Shown in pieces: positions 1 through 11,284 of a stretch of 64,000 nt of DNA. Source of the DNA: Tetracladium setigerum (Eukaryota > Ascomycota > Leotiomycetes > Helotiales). The stretch covers positions 1,054,001-1,118,000 of the forward strand of contig PZJY01000013.1 of the NCBI GenBank assembly GCA_031472005.1, given 5' to 3'. The notes beneath the pieces were generated by a model, which saw nothing but the letters and a program-made list of their open reading frames with translations, made no database searches and had not been told where the DNA came from. The position numbers and the translations under genes were made by a program. The number at the start of each line of letters is the position of its first letter. The first letter of the stretch is position 1.

Positions 1-487
1 CATATATTTTATACACCAAAAAGAACTATCTCCGCGAAACGCCAAATATGAGAGTGGTCTGCAAGCACACCGTAGGCCCTGGCACGAGGAATTGGAAATT
101 GTTCATTTGATGACGCGTATAGAGCTGCCTACTCTGCAATCATCAATGCATGGAGACAAATACCCAGTGAATCTGTAGAGGAGGGGCGCTGGAGCGAAAG
201 CCGGAGTGATCGATAGGAGGAGGCTCATAACTCCCGCAAAATAGGCCATATGCTAGTGGATGGCTGCAGCAAAACAATTTTCCAAGGGAAGGAAATTGGT
301 TCCCTACATCATATCTAGTTTCAGTTCTAAAGAGTTGGTACTTTTAAAATGCCCATCTTTAGAAGGCAGATTAGAAGGTTTCAACACAAGATATTAGAAA
401 GCCCGAGCTGCAAAACGACAACAAGAAAATAATTGATTGGGCAATGTTCATCCGCCACACATTCTGCAGATTTTAGAATCTTTTCTG
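1..487. other. gene-free left edge
   Basis: No coding pattern, RNA gene or repeat was recognised here. The stretch lies 3' of the minus-strand lactonase gene, so it probably holds that gene's 3' UTR and intergenic DNA. A gene entering from the left of the window cannot be excluded. Confidence 0.4.
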
Positions 488-606
488 TTACAGCTTGTCC
501 GAAGAATATGCGTCCTTCATATCTTTTCTTTCCTGTCGAATCCCAAGTTTACTCGACTCAATCAACCAAGGCAACTGCTCCAAAAACGCCTGAGCTGACT
601 CAAGCC
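488..606 (-). pseudogene. acyl-CoA dehydrogenase exon fragments fused to lactonase 3' end
   Basis: The last codons of the lactonase read ESAQAFLEQLPWLIESS and then GIRQERKDMKDAYSSDKL. The acyl-CoA dehydrogenase at 4931-6471 contains EPAQAFLEQLTWLIELS in one exon and AIREEGKDLKYAFSSSKL at its C-terminus. The DNA agrees too: 557-606 resembles about 5310-5360, and 470-558 resembles 4915-5000. Two separated parts of the dehydrogenase gene, with the exons between them lost, thus form the end of this reading frame and supply its stop codon. Whether the tail is translated is unknown. Confidence 0.75.
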
Positions 607-1653
607 TACACATTGAGCAATGCCCCTTGACATGATTTCCCAATTTTACTCGCCATAACTTGTACTCATTCAAGATAAAAAGCTCTCCATTACGACCAAA
701 GCAGAGGTTTGCAGCTCCTCCATCAACAAGAATCCTACCTAGCAGAACTCCTCCTGGAGACCAGATGTTCACTCCATCTCCGCATCCACTGTAGACATTT
801 CCATTCACATCGCACTTGATACCATCTGGTGCTCCCTTATCGGCGAACGCAAACAGGCGTCGATTGATTAAGAAGGGCTGGCCTGAGTAGTGTGCGATGT
901 CAAACGCATAACTGAGTCGCCAGTTTCATTAGCAACGAGTCAAGAAAGACGGGACAGAGATACTCACATTGAACTGGCCCTAGTGGGATTGCATGTACCA
1001 TCACCATGAATAAAGTCCGTATCAGTAACATAAACAATTCTCTCATCCGGACTGAAGCAAATCCCGTTACACCTCCCAAATCCATCAGCCACGGCCCTTA
1101 TACCTCCACCCTTCACGTCCCATCTGTAGACCTGATTAGGTAAGGTAGCTGCGGGTTTAATACCCTGCTCTGCTCCATAGATTGGGTCTGTGAACCAGAT
1201 AGAACCGTCGCTATGTACGACTACATCGTTGACTGAGTTGAAAGGTCGGCCGTGGAAGGAGGTCAACAAGAATCTAGAGTGGTATGGGGGACTGGTCTCC
1301 ATAAAAGCTAGCCCGGACGGGGTCTCCATATCACCCTGAGCGCAGAAGAGAACGCCATTTTCATAGTTGACACCGCCATTTGCCATCGGCACGTTGTCGG
1401 GGAAGATCTCTTCGCATTCTACCTTGCCGTTGTTCGTGGATAGATTGACCTTTGAGATTTGGATCTTCTTGGTGCCTCGCTTTGAGGGGTCTGGATATTG
1501 GTTGCTTGTTATGAAGAGGATGTTGTCTGATGGGATGAAAACGCCGGCTTCGTGAGCAAAAGGGTATTCGTTCTTTTCCAGAATCATTTCCAGACTTGGT
1601 GAATCGCCTAGAATTGTTTTGAAGGCCTCATCATGAATTGTGAACGTATCCAT
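488..1653 (-). CDS. SMP-30/gluconolactonase-like protein with chimeric C-terminus
   Basis: Predicted sugar-lactone hydrolase of the six-bladed SMP-30/gluconolactonase/LRE family, which opens lactones with a divalent metal. Exon 1 runs from the ATG at 1653 to about 966. An intron of roughly 55 nt follows, with GTGAGT donor and CAG acceptor, and exon 2 ends at 488. The spliced protein is about 370 residues, normal for the fungal family. Family signatures are the early HEAG metal-ligand region, SVNDVVVHSDGSIWFTD mid-protein, and RCNGICFSPDERIVYVTDTD with the catalytic Asp. The expected end (LWRVKLG..VKG) is followed by about 27 extra residues that match the nearby acyl-CoA dehydrogenase. The gene diverges from a sugar transporter, suggesting a shared role in carbohydrate uptake and lactone metabolism. 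Family certain, substrate unknown. Confidence 0.88.
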
Positions 1654-2564
1654 GGTCGCTGCCGGTGCAGTCTTTGCTAGGGCACAATGGTATTTGCTTG
1701 TAGCCAGTCGTATGTTCTATCCGTTGCTATCTTCACCAGCTTTCACAAGTCCAGTCAGATTATTGCGAAATTATAGTTCCCAGCTACTCGACTCTCCACA
1801 ACGTGTGAACAATTCCTTTGTCCCCGCGTGATGAGTTGGAAAGCATGAGCCAGTTAGTGGGAAAACCTGGCTGGTTGTGGATCATCTAAAATGGTGGATA
1901 AAGTAGATGAGGCGTTCAGCTGGGTGGACGTCGTTGTGGACAGACAATACCGCACCGTACTGTACATCAGATCTTACATACAATAGACACATTTATCTGA
2001 GCAAGTTTGGTCGGACTTGAAGTTCAGTAGCCGTCAAAGCCCGTGGTAAATGCCTCAATAATGTGCTGCCTCTCAATATAATGGTCCCATTCACGCATTA
2101 GTCAGTCTTAACCTGAAGTGCCGAGGCGAGAAGTTGCTTCGTACCATCGCTTAAAACCCCGCAATGTTTATTTATCTTTGGATTTTTGGCGGTGCAGTAG
2201 CCGTCAAATGCCGTCAAACCCCTAATATTGTCGCAAAATCCGTGCAAAACCCATCATCATCAGCATGACATGCGGGGTCCCCAGGTTTGGATTCGATGCC
2301 GGCACTGACATGGTGGTGTTACAGCACTGTACAGTATGATGGCATGATCCCGCTTTTAGACAAGTGGCGGTTATACGGCTACTGTTCACCCCAACCTCTC
2401 CAACTCAAACCATACCCGACTTTCTGCAATAATGCGAAGTAGGATGAGATACTACAGCTACCTTGCTACCTAGGGACAGCTATATATTTACTTGGCCACC
2501 CGATGTTCTACAATTACACCGTTCTCATGATTCATCAATTCAATACTAAACATCAAATATCATC
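1654..2564. promoter_or_regulatory. divergent promoter region, lactonase / sugar transporter
   Basis: This is the shared upstream region of two divergent genes. The motif CAGTAGCCGT occurs at 2025-2034 and 2195-2204 (14 identical bases, CAGTAGCCGTCAAA) and inverted at 2375-2384. A TATA-like TATATATTTA lies near 2480, about 85 nt before the transporter ATG. Repeated and inverted copies are what a dimeric or multi-site activator would use, but no factor is assigned. Confidence 0.5.
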
Positions 2565-4369
2565 ATGTACGAGCTTAAGGGTCGCCCCCTTCTATATACC
2601 GTCAGCGTTCTGACTTCGCTCGGTTTTCTTCTCATCGGATTCGACAATGGATTGATGGGTGGATTGGGTACGAATAGATGACTCCCTTCTGCTTTCCTTG
2701 GTAGACAAAGCTAATCATGTAACATAGTCAACGGCCAAGCCTTCAATGATACCTTTGACACTCCGAATTCGACCATGATTGGTGTAATCGTTGCTATATT
2801 TGAGAGTATGTCTTCCGCTGGTCATCGAACCTAGAAGGGGGTTAACGATGGGCAGTTGGATGTTTCCTCGGTGCCATTGCCACTGCAGCTTTCGGAGAAG
2901 AGATTGGTCGTCGCAAGAGTATCGCCTTCGGCTGTGTTGTGATGATTATCGGTGCCGTTCTTCAAGCAAGTGCATTTGGCAGGGCCCAGATGATTGTTGG
3001 AAGAGTCGTTAGTGGTGTAGGACTGGGAGCTATTAACTCAACCGTTCCAGTCTTGCAGGCGGAGTTTAGTCCAAAGGCAACTCGGGGAATCTGTGAGTTC
3101 ATCGTATGGTACATGGGTTTTTTGAAGCTTTACTAATCGTTTTTAAGTCGTCTGCGCCCAGCTATCAACCCTTAACTTTGGTATCTTATTCGTCTATTGG
3201 ATTGACTATGCCTTTTCATCACACATCAGCAGTTACGCTTGGAGAATCCCCGTCATACTCCAATGTATGTTCATTATCCCAATGCTGTTCCTACTCTGGA
3301 TCATACCTGAGTCCCCAAGATGGCTTGCAGCTCACGACCAACCAAATGAATGTTACGAGGTATTGAAGCGACTTCGCTGCAATGATGACCCAGCCGTTGT
3401 GCAACGCCTACATGAAGAAATTCTTCAGACCGTTGCTTACGAGACTTCCATCAATGCTGGATCATGGAAGGACCTGCTGCGCAACGATCACATCAAGAGC
3501 CGAAACAGATTGTTGATTGCCTGTGCCATTCAAACTTTCCAGCAACTTGGTGGAATCAACGCCATTATCTACTACTCTGGAACTCTATTTCAAAAGAGTA
3601 TCGGTTTTGACGCTCACATGTCCGCTCTGATGTCCGGCTTCCTCCAGACCTGGTTTTTCATCGCTTCTTTCATCCCCTGGTTCCTGATTGATCGCATTGG
3701 TCGTAGACCTTTGGTAAGAACTTGCCGAAAAGTAAGAGCCGATGCTGTTCTAACTCTTTTTAGTTGCTCTCCATGATTACTGTCATGGCGCTTGTGATGG
3801 CTGTTCAAGCCGGTCTGATCTACCAAGTCGAGCATGCTACCTCCATCGCCACATCTGCAGGTATCGGTGCTGCCGCAATGCTTTTCGTTTTCCAGGGAGC
3901 TTTCACCATCGGTTTCCAAGCTACCGTATGGGTCTATCCGTAAATATATCATTCCATCTACTTAGCTCATGGTACTAACCTTCTCAGATCCGAGATCCTC
4001 CCTCTTCGCCTTCGCCAGCGCGGTTCGTCTATTTCAACTGTAAGTAATAACTTCCATGCTTCGAACCATCGGTGACTGACTATTTCACAGGCAGCCAATT
4101 GGATCTTCAACTATATGGTTGTTCAGATCACCCCAATCTCCATCGAGAGGATCGGATGGAGGACATATATTATCTTCGCTGTTTTGAACGCAACCTGGGT
4201 CCCAATCATCTTTTTCTTCTTCCCCGAGACTAAGGGTCTTGAACTTGAGGCTGTGGACGCTTTGTTCTCTGGAGATGCTCCTACTGGGCCATTGGCGCCG
4301 TCAAAGACTGATGAGAATCATGGGGACGTATACCACAATGAAGAAGTCGCTGGTGAGAAACAAGCTTAA
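2565..4369 (+). CDS. MFS sugar transporter (SP family)
   Basis: Plasma-membrane sugar/H+ symporter of the major facilitator superfamily, sugar porter family, with 12 predicted membrane helices and about 525 residues. Exon 1 starts at 2565; introns lie at about 2668-2727, 2806-2855, 3093-3148, 3715-3764, 3942-3987 and 4040-4090. Signatures in order are GEEIGRRKS (loop 2-3), PESPRWL (after helix 6), QQLGGINAIIYYSGTLF (helix 7), DRIGRRPL (loop 8-9) and PETKGLELEAVDALF (after helix 12). The reading frame is intact. It diverges from the lactonase, and the upstream region carries repeated CAGTAGCCGT motifs. Substrate is not predictable; hexose, disaccharide or quinate-like uptake are all possible. 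Confidence 0.92.
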
Positions 4370-4820
4370 GCAATCCTCGATGATTATTAATCAGGATGGA
4401 AAGAAACACTCCGGATCCCTCTGGTTTTATATCTAGCGCTAAGCACTTCATTTGCGGGCGGTTTGGTATGTTGGGAAAGGCCAGATTCATCTTTTTAAGG
4501 CTTTGGGCAGAATAAAGACGTCATCTCCAATTGACCCAATCAACCTACAAAGATTTTTACATTTGAGCATGATTTATGTAATTGTGAAAGATGATTGCAA
4601 CCACTAAATATTCTTCAGCCGAGACACCACAATATATGTGCCACGTGGTAAATTTGGTATTTTCTCGTGAGCTTCACAACATCTATCGAACGTGGAATAG
4701 AGGAAGATACAAGCCAGTAAATAGAACAAGTACTTATTGTATATAAGATTGAAGAAGGCTTTGTGACCGGGCTGTGCAAGTCTCTACTCTGTGGACAATC
4801 GCGTGTGCCTAGGATGGAAA

Positions 4821-4905
4821 CCAAAGGATACGGAAGGTCCAAAGGATACGGAAGGGTCCATACCATCTGGTCCAATGGTCCCTAAGCAGAATGCTCCACC
4901 ACACA
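4821..4905 (-). repeat. short tandem repeat and ACAD-like fragment
   Basis: An 18-19 bp unit built on CCAAAGGATACGGAAGGT occurs twice in tandem at 4821-4857. Immediately beside it, 4857-4905 on the minus strand resembles the ACAD segment around 5885-5930 (AFCLG..GPDG versus RFCLGITEPDG). It lies just beyond the ACAD stop codon, so it may be debris from a second ACAD copy. The match is short and only about three quarters identical. Confidence 0.4.
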
Positions 4906-4930
4906 GCTTGAAAAAAAAGAATCTTTTCTG

Positions 4931-6471
4931 CTATAGCTTGCTTGAGGAAAATGCGTACTTCAGATCCTTTCCTTCCTCCCGAATCGCGAGTTCGCTCATG
5001 ATCTCTTCGCTACCCCGCCTAGATATTGTCAGCTACGTACCCAAAGATATTCAGGGAAACTTACCAACAGCCATAACCCGTACATCCCTTGAAATAGCTT
5101 CGATTCTGTGGTTGTTAGAACAAGTACATAACCAACATCATCCAATCAGGCCACATACCTTCCTCCTTTGCCTCCCTCGCATATCCTAACCCTCCCAAAA
5201 CTTGCTGGGCTTCTCTAACACATTTCTCCAGACACCTCGTACTAATGACTTTCAACATAGCCGTCATCCCACCAATCCTCACCTCGCTCCCTTTCCCCCC
5301 CTTTCGACTTAGCTCAATCAACCAAGTCAACTGCTCGAGAAACGCCTGAGCCGGCTCAACCATCCTTCCCATCTTCACAAACTTCGCTCTGATAATCTCA
5401 TTCTCAATCAACTTCTTCCCAAATGTCTCTCGCGTAGAAGCATGTTTCCACGCATCCTCAATACAAACTCTACTCAGGCGGATACAGGACGTTGCAATGT
5501 TCTTTCTCTCGGCATTGAAATTCGACATAATGACTTCAAAGCCACGGTTCTCTTTGTGGATGAGGTTGGTGATTGGAACCTTGACATCGTCAAATGTGAT
5601 GAATGTGCTTCCGGATGCGTTGACGCCTGAGTTGTGCATTCGGCGTGTTGAGACGCCAGGGACTTTGAGGGGAATGACAAGGAGGGAGATTCCAGCTGCG
5701 CCAGGTCCGCCTGTTCGAACGGCGGCTGTTACGTAGTCGGCCCAGATTGCATTGGTGATCCATTTTTTGGAACCGTTAACGATGTAGTGGTCTCCGTTTC
5801 GTACGGACGTGGTTTTGATGTTTGCGACGTCGGAACCGGCTGAGCATGTGGTTAGTAGTGAAACCTATGCAAACGGGAGGGGTTATACCATCTGGTTCGG
5901 TGATGCCTAAGCAGAATCTGAGGCTGCCATTGGCAACACCCGGAAGAAACCTTTCCTTTTGTTCGGGAGTTCCGAAGTTCGCGATTGGTGGAACTCCAAT
6001 TGCATTACCTCCCCCAAGACCCAGACGATTCCAGTGTAGCCCTACGAGTGTTGTTAGCTTGATGTTCAGATGATAGATGAAGCCATACTATGCGTGAAAG
6101 TTCATCTGTGCAAATCAATGTGTGCCAGGAGTCCCAATCCTCAAACTTGATCGCTCCCGGGAGCGGAACGTTGTTCAAACCCGTACACAAGGACTGGAAA
6201 CCCAATTCGGCATTTCTTTTCAAGACCTATCTCGTTGTCAGCAATTATTCTTTGAGATTCCTGAGTCACATACAGTATCTGGGATTTGACCTGCGGATTC
6301 CCAATCGAAAGCATATGGTATGATCTCTTCATCTATATACTTTCGCACTGCTTCTCGGAGCTTCCGGTGGGAATCTGTGTAATGTGGAGATACGTTTCTG
6401 GAGTACCAGAGAGGTTCTGCGTAGGGGATCGAAGAGCCAAAGGCCTTGTATTTGGTGGTTGACGTAGTCAT
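4931..6471 (-). CDS. acyl-CoA dehydrogenase family protein
   Basis: FAD-dependent acyl-CoA dehydrogenase; the family catalyses alpha,beta-dehydrogenation of acyl-CoA thioesters in fatty- or branched-acid breakdown. ATG at 6471, stop at 4931, several short introns, about 440 residues. The N-terminal part has LREAVRKYIDEEIIPYAFDWE. The middle has the flavin/substrate segment FCLGITEPDG, then KKWITNA. The C-terminal part has STRETFGKKLIENEIIRAKF, QQVLGGLGY and, after two small introns, the signature SRDVRVMAVGGGSEEI. No obvious mitochondrial leader is seen; the protein ends in SKL, a canonical type-1 peroxisomal targeting signal, so a peroxisomal location is likely. Chain-length preference cannot be told. 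Pieces of this gene are duplicated at the lactonase 3' end. Confidence 0.88.
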
Positions 6472-6817
6472 TTCGTTGGGAATATCAAGAAGGGTGTTAT
6501 TGACAAAGTTGTGGGAGTTATGTTGTTGAAATCATTAAACCTCGGTATGTTTTCAGGCGGGTTGAAGCAGCTGCCATCGGCGGCACTAGATGAATCCTGC
6601 AACTATTCAATTGAACCCTTCGTTTGGTAAGTGCCCTGATGCCACAGTCGTCCAGAATTGAAGAGATGTTGCTTTCGAACTAAAAGTTTGAGAAGTTGAT
6701 GGAATGGGATGGGATGAGATGAGTTGAGAGTCTAGTAATTCAGCTGGTGCTGACATATGAGAGCATGTCTTACACTTTATCCAAATGCGGACTAGCGCAA
6801 CCGTCTCCGTCCAGCTC

Positions 6818-9800
6818 TTAAACTTCAACTTCAACTTCAACTGTCGCAATATCTACAGCTGTTGGAATATTGATACTAAAGTATGGTCGAATGATTCGAA
6901 TACGCTCCACTCCCTCAGGGTCTTCTTTCCATTCGTCCTCCATTGCTATCCACCAAGCTTTGTCCTCTTCTGTGATCTCGGCGCCCATATTTAGTAGCGC
7001 CTCCAGCACTTCCGCCACTTCTTCCGTCGCGCGCACCGCTGCAAAGCGAATTGCGTTCCAAACATCATCGTCACGCACCTTGATATCTGCCCCTTTTTCT
7101 ACGAGTAAGTGGATGGTTTCCACGCTCTGATACCTTGCACTCATGTGTATGACAGCCGTGCCTTCGTAGTCGCAATCATTAGGATTTGCCCCTTTCGATA
7201 ATAAAAGTTCTATCATATCTGCAGCGTTGCTCTCTTTCACAGCCGCCATGAAAATTGGGGTTTCTTCCTCTTTATTCTTGCTGTGTATATTGGCACCGCA
7301 TTCCAAAAAATAAGCAACAACAGAAGTTTCTGCCGTAAGGCATGCACAAGCCAACGGAGTGTCGCCATGCCTATCCTCAAGCTGTAACATTAAAGGTGCT
7401 GCTTGAAGTAGCACTTTGCAAATTGCAAGCTGTTCACTATAAGCGGCCGCATGCAAAAGAGATCCTTCCCCTTGGGTTGGGAGCACATGATCGGCACCCT
7501 TGTCAAGTAAGAGTTCAACAGTTGTGATGTTTTTGCCATACCGAATTGCAAGATACAAAGCTGTACAGCCGTACATGTTTCGCTCAGTAGGGTCGAATGT
7601 TATGCAATCTAGAAGATGGCCCACTATTGTAGGGTTGCCATTTGTACATGCAATAAGTAAGGGTGTTGAACCATGTGTGTTCCTTACTGACAGCGCCGCC
7701 CCTTTCTCTACTAGATAAGCCACAATAGCAATGTGGCCAAGGTAGCATGCATGGTGTAATGCGGTTTCGCCAAAGAGATCTTGCTGCGATATTTGGCTCT
7801 CATCTGATTCCAGGAGGCGCTTCAGAGAGGCGATATCATTCCTTCGACTGGAGATGTGTAACGGCAACAAACCTAATTTGCCTTCTTCAGCAACTCCAGG
7901 ATCTGATCCCACCGAGAGCAAAAAATCAACAACATTGAAATGGCTTTCACTACAGGCGAGATGAAGCGGCGTCCGGCCATCCTTATCCCTATGCCTCAAG
8001 CGAGAAATATCATCTTGGAGTATGCGCTTGACTATATCTAGGAGACCAGCTGATGCTGCAAGGTGGAGCGGACTATCGCATATGTCTAATGGAATCCCAT
8101 AATCAAGCAATATGTCGAAAGTCGGTAAGCTTCCCGCTTTCAAAGACCATTCAAACATATTATACATGCTGCCTCTGGGATCTCTGCTAACCAAATCCAC
8201 TTGCTTGGTTAAAAGGTAGCTCGTAATACCAGCATGACCTTTCAGGCAAGCTTCTTGTAGCAAGTTATAAGTGCCGTCGTGCAATCGATAAGCGTCCTCA
8301 TTCGTCGCAAATATATCAGCTCCATATGCTACTAGTGGATGGAAGACTTTGTCTGGATAGCAGCCAGAAACTGCAAACCATAGAGCTTGCTCTCCGAAAG
8401 TGCTTCTAGCATGGATATCAGCTCCATGATCCAATAGCAGTCGTAAAGCTTGCAGCTGTCCATGCCAGGAGGCCAGGTGTAGAGGCGTACATCCCTCAAA
8501 AACCATCGGACAATTAGGTAAAACAGCGTGCATTCGGCTTGTAAGCTTCGAATTTACAAAATTCTGGCCTCCATCCAGGAGTAACCTCTTGATTTCGACA
8601 ATATTACCGGTTGCAGCAGCTCTGTGTAGTGGAGGTAGATCATCAATTCTGTATATCTGACTAATTTCGCTTCCAATGGCTATTGAGGTAAGGCGGTTCT
8701 CGATCCATTTGTCACGGTAGAAATGAACTCGTCGAAAAATGAGGTCGTCTCCGTCGACTTGCCCCCTGGACATGCGTTTCTTGCGCAACAATTCTTTACG
8801 CGGAATACCGCTGGGCGCTACATTCGTGTTAGACTGTGATGTTCTGTCTACCATAGCTGAATTTTGAGAAGGATCGTCGTCGTCGTTGTTGTTGTCATCA
8901 TTGTTGTCCCGCACTCTTTCTCTGTCCAAAACCCAAAAGGTAAACCGACACATATGACTACATCAACATCAGCTTTAGGTAATGAGCACACTATTATACT
9001 TAACTTACCATCTTCTTCTGTGTTGCGAAAGATTGTGTCCAGGTGTTTCTGCCGAACACCTGGGACATCGCTGGAAGTCCACGGTCGACTCCGCATTAAG
9101 AATTACATTCAAAGACAATTCCTTGCCCACGTACAGTATCGCTCCAATTCAACTCGTTTATCTCCATGTCGGTCTCCTCGTCCCTTACTGTGTATTCTTT
9201 TCTCAAGATCCTGTGCTGTCCACGAATGCCTGTGTACATGACTCGCAATATCTCGTCAAAACTCTGCCAACAGTTAGAAAGAATACTACTTGTCAAGTAT
9301 AGATATATGCGTACGCTTTTGGATCTCAGCAGCATCATAGGCAGGAATACTGGAGGTCCGACGGCATCGTGCAGCAAAATGGTGTTGTTTGGTTCTGACT
9401 CCCAGACATAGCCCAGTGCTCTGGGCATCATCGTTGTCTGGTTCGTTGACATAATAGTCATATAAGACTTAACCTCTTTCAGTAGTGAAAGAATCTGAAT
9501 ATCGCTCTGTGTATTATACATAGCTTGCAATCTATTGATCAGTTAGATAAAAGGTGCACATTGTTTGGAGTGGGAAGCTCCTCAGACATACTGAGATAAT
9601 GCGCTTTGATATATGTTAATGTTTCTTAAGTGTCCCTGGAGAACAGTTTCGGCATGCTGAACCTCCCGAGCTTTGAGGAGCCAGGTCACTTTACGACTTT
9701 GTTTCTTGAGATCTCGACCATAGCCCCTCATTAGTGATCCATAACCTCCTAGTGACGATCCATAATTTCCCACGAGTGAATCATGGTACGGTTTTAGTAG

Positions 9801-10132
9801 ACCCATGAATTCTCTCAAGAATTCCATACATTTCTTACGCTGAGTTTGAAATTCAACTATCATCGGTCAGCTTCATCCCAAGAATCATGAACCAAGCAAA
9901 ACATACCCCAAAACAGAAGTGCAGTCGACATCAGATTAGCATCGAGATTCTGCTCTTTGAAATTTTCCCATATTGCTTCAGTTAGAAAATTCGCACGGTC
10001 CAACGATGTGAGGACTTCCATGATCGCCTTCACCTCAGCCGCGGAGCCAGTTGCGTCGTCCAAACCGCTGATGACACTCTTGATGAGTTTGCTGCAAGCG
10101 ATAAAGTCGCCAACTCCGAATCCGAAAGACAT
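6818..10132 (-). CDS. fungal N-domain / ULD / ankyrin-repeat protein (one frameshift)
   Basis: Large predicted scaffold or regulator. ATG at 10132 (MSFGFGVGDFIA), the start typical of the fungal N-terminal domain also found on STAND proteins. Introns join FW to VEFQTQ, SALSQ to LQAMYN, and probably RSKS to SFDEI. Next comes a ubiquitin-like ULD domain (ILLHDAVGPPVFLP ... EYTVRDEETDMEI..LNWSDTVRGQG). A CPRC motif normally follows it and is present here at about 9070, but in another frame: a one-base shift near 9110 separates GQGIVFE from VILNAESTVDFQRCPRC. A further intron ending near 8959 leads into a 700-residue exon with about a dozen ankyrin repeats (GCTPLHLASWHGQ, GRTPLHLACSE, GETALHHACYLGH). 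The C-terminus is a VEVEVEV run. Binding partner unknown. Confidence 0.75.
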
Positions 10133-11284
10133 CCTTTATGTGATGAAGCTTGAGAGCGCAATCTGTAATCTTAGTAAAGAGTGATACTCATTGTTGATAG
10201 ATACAGGAATGCGACGAAGATGTGGGATAATGAAGTTGCACTGCCTCGACAGCGCAGCCTCGAAGTCTGCCATGTCTGAAATGTGGTTGGCCTGTCTGTC
10301 ACCGACCGCATCGAGTGAGGCTGAGAATAATTGTTATAAGCAAATCTGGCAAATCAGAAATTAAGATTATATCCTGCTATCTATTTGGTGTATCCTTGTC
10401 TTCGGAGAGCGAATCTACTAACGAACATCAATTACCTGGACAGGCACGTGAATATCACGTGATCTACATTTTCGCTTTCTTTTGTACAGAGAACTCAAGC
10501 CGAATTCCAACCATTTCAAGACCAGATGTATTTATTAGTGATCTCTGTAATGATCTATACAGGTGTAGTTTGATGTGGATGCGAGAAGCGAGAAGGGGGT
10601 GGTTTATGCGAGTTGTGAAGGGATGCGGATGAGCGTATCGAAGGCAAAGCCTTACCCCGTAGCTGAGAGACGCATATTTACCTAGGTATACATAGAGAAT
10701 ACACGGAAAGTTGTTACACGATAGACTGACGACAGACCGTTGCCTAGGGATATTCTCATTTCCGGTCGAGTTATTGCTTTGCCAATGCTTCGAGAGGAAC
10801 TTCGAATTAGGTATCTTAGAGAACTTTGCTAGCGTGTTCTGGACAGCTAGTATGTCAAGAATCAAAACAGGAATCAGGCAGGCCAAATTTCTGTGCGAAC
10901 AGAGTTTCTCGTGAATTGAATAATTTATTTAAGCTGTGTGTTCTGACTAAAGTTCTGTTGTACCTAAACACAAAATTCATCAAGAGAGACCTGGATGCTG
11001 CATAATATCTTAGGTAAATGAAGTTGGGACTTCAGAATATGACATAAGATTGCTGTTGGCACAGGCAGAGGTTTGCATTTGTATTGGATATTGAATCGGT
11101 CGGTGAAATCAGCCTCCCAATCGAAAGATTGGCGGGCGAGAAAGTCAATTTACCGAACCAACAATGAGATATTTTCCGTTTGGTAATGTCCCTATCTTGG
11201 GACTGAACTCTTTCAGGACGAGAGGATCGAGGTTTAAAAAAATCTTAAACACAATGTGAAGACCTAGGGCATTGTTGAGAACGT
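10133..11284. other. intergenic, no gene seen
   Basis: About 1.15 kb between the ankyrin gene's start and the methyltransferase's end. Open frames here have no protein-like composition, and no RNA gene was recognised. It should contain the ankyrin gene promoter. Confidence 0.4.

Noticed and set aside
10464..10886. Open minus-strand frame of 140 codons
   Set aside because: Composition and lack of homology-like motifs; lies in promoter DNA between two real genes.
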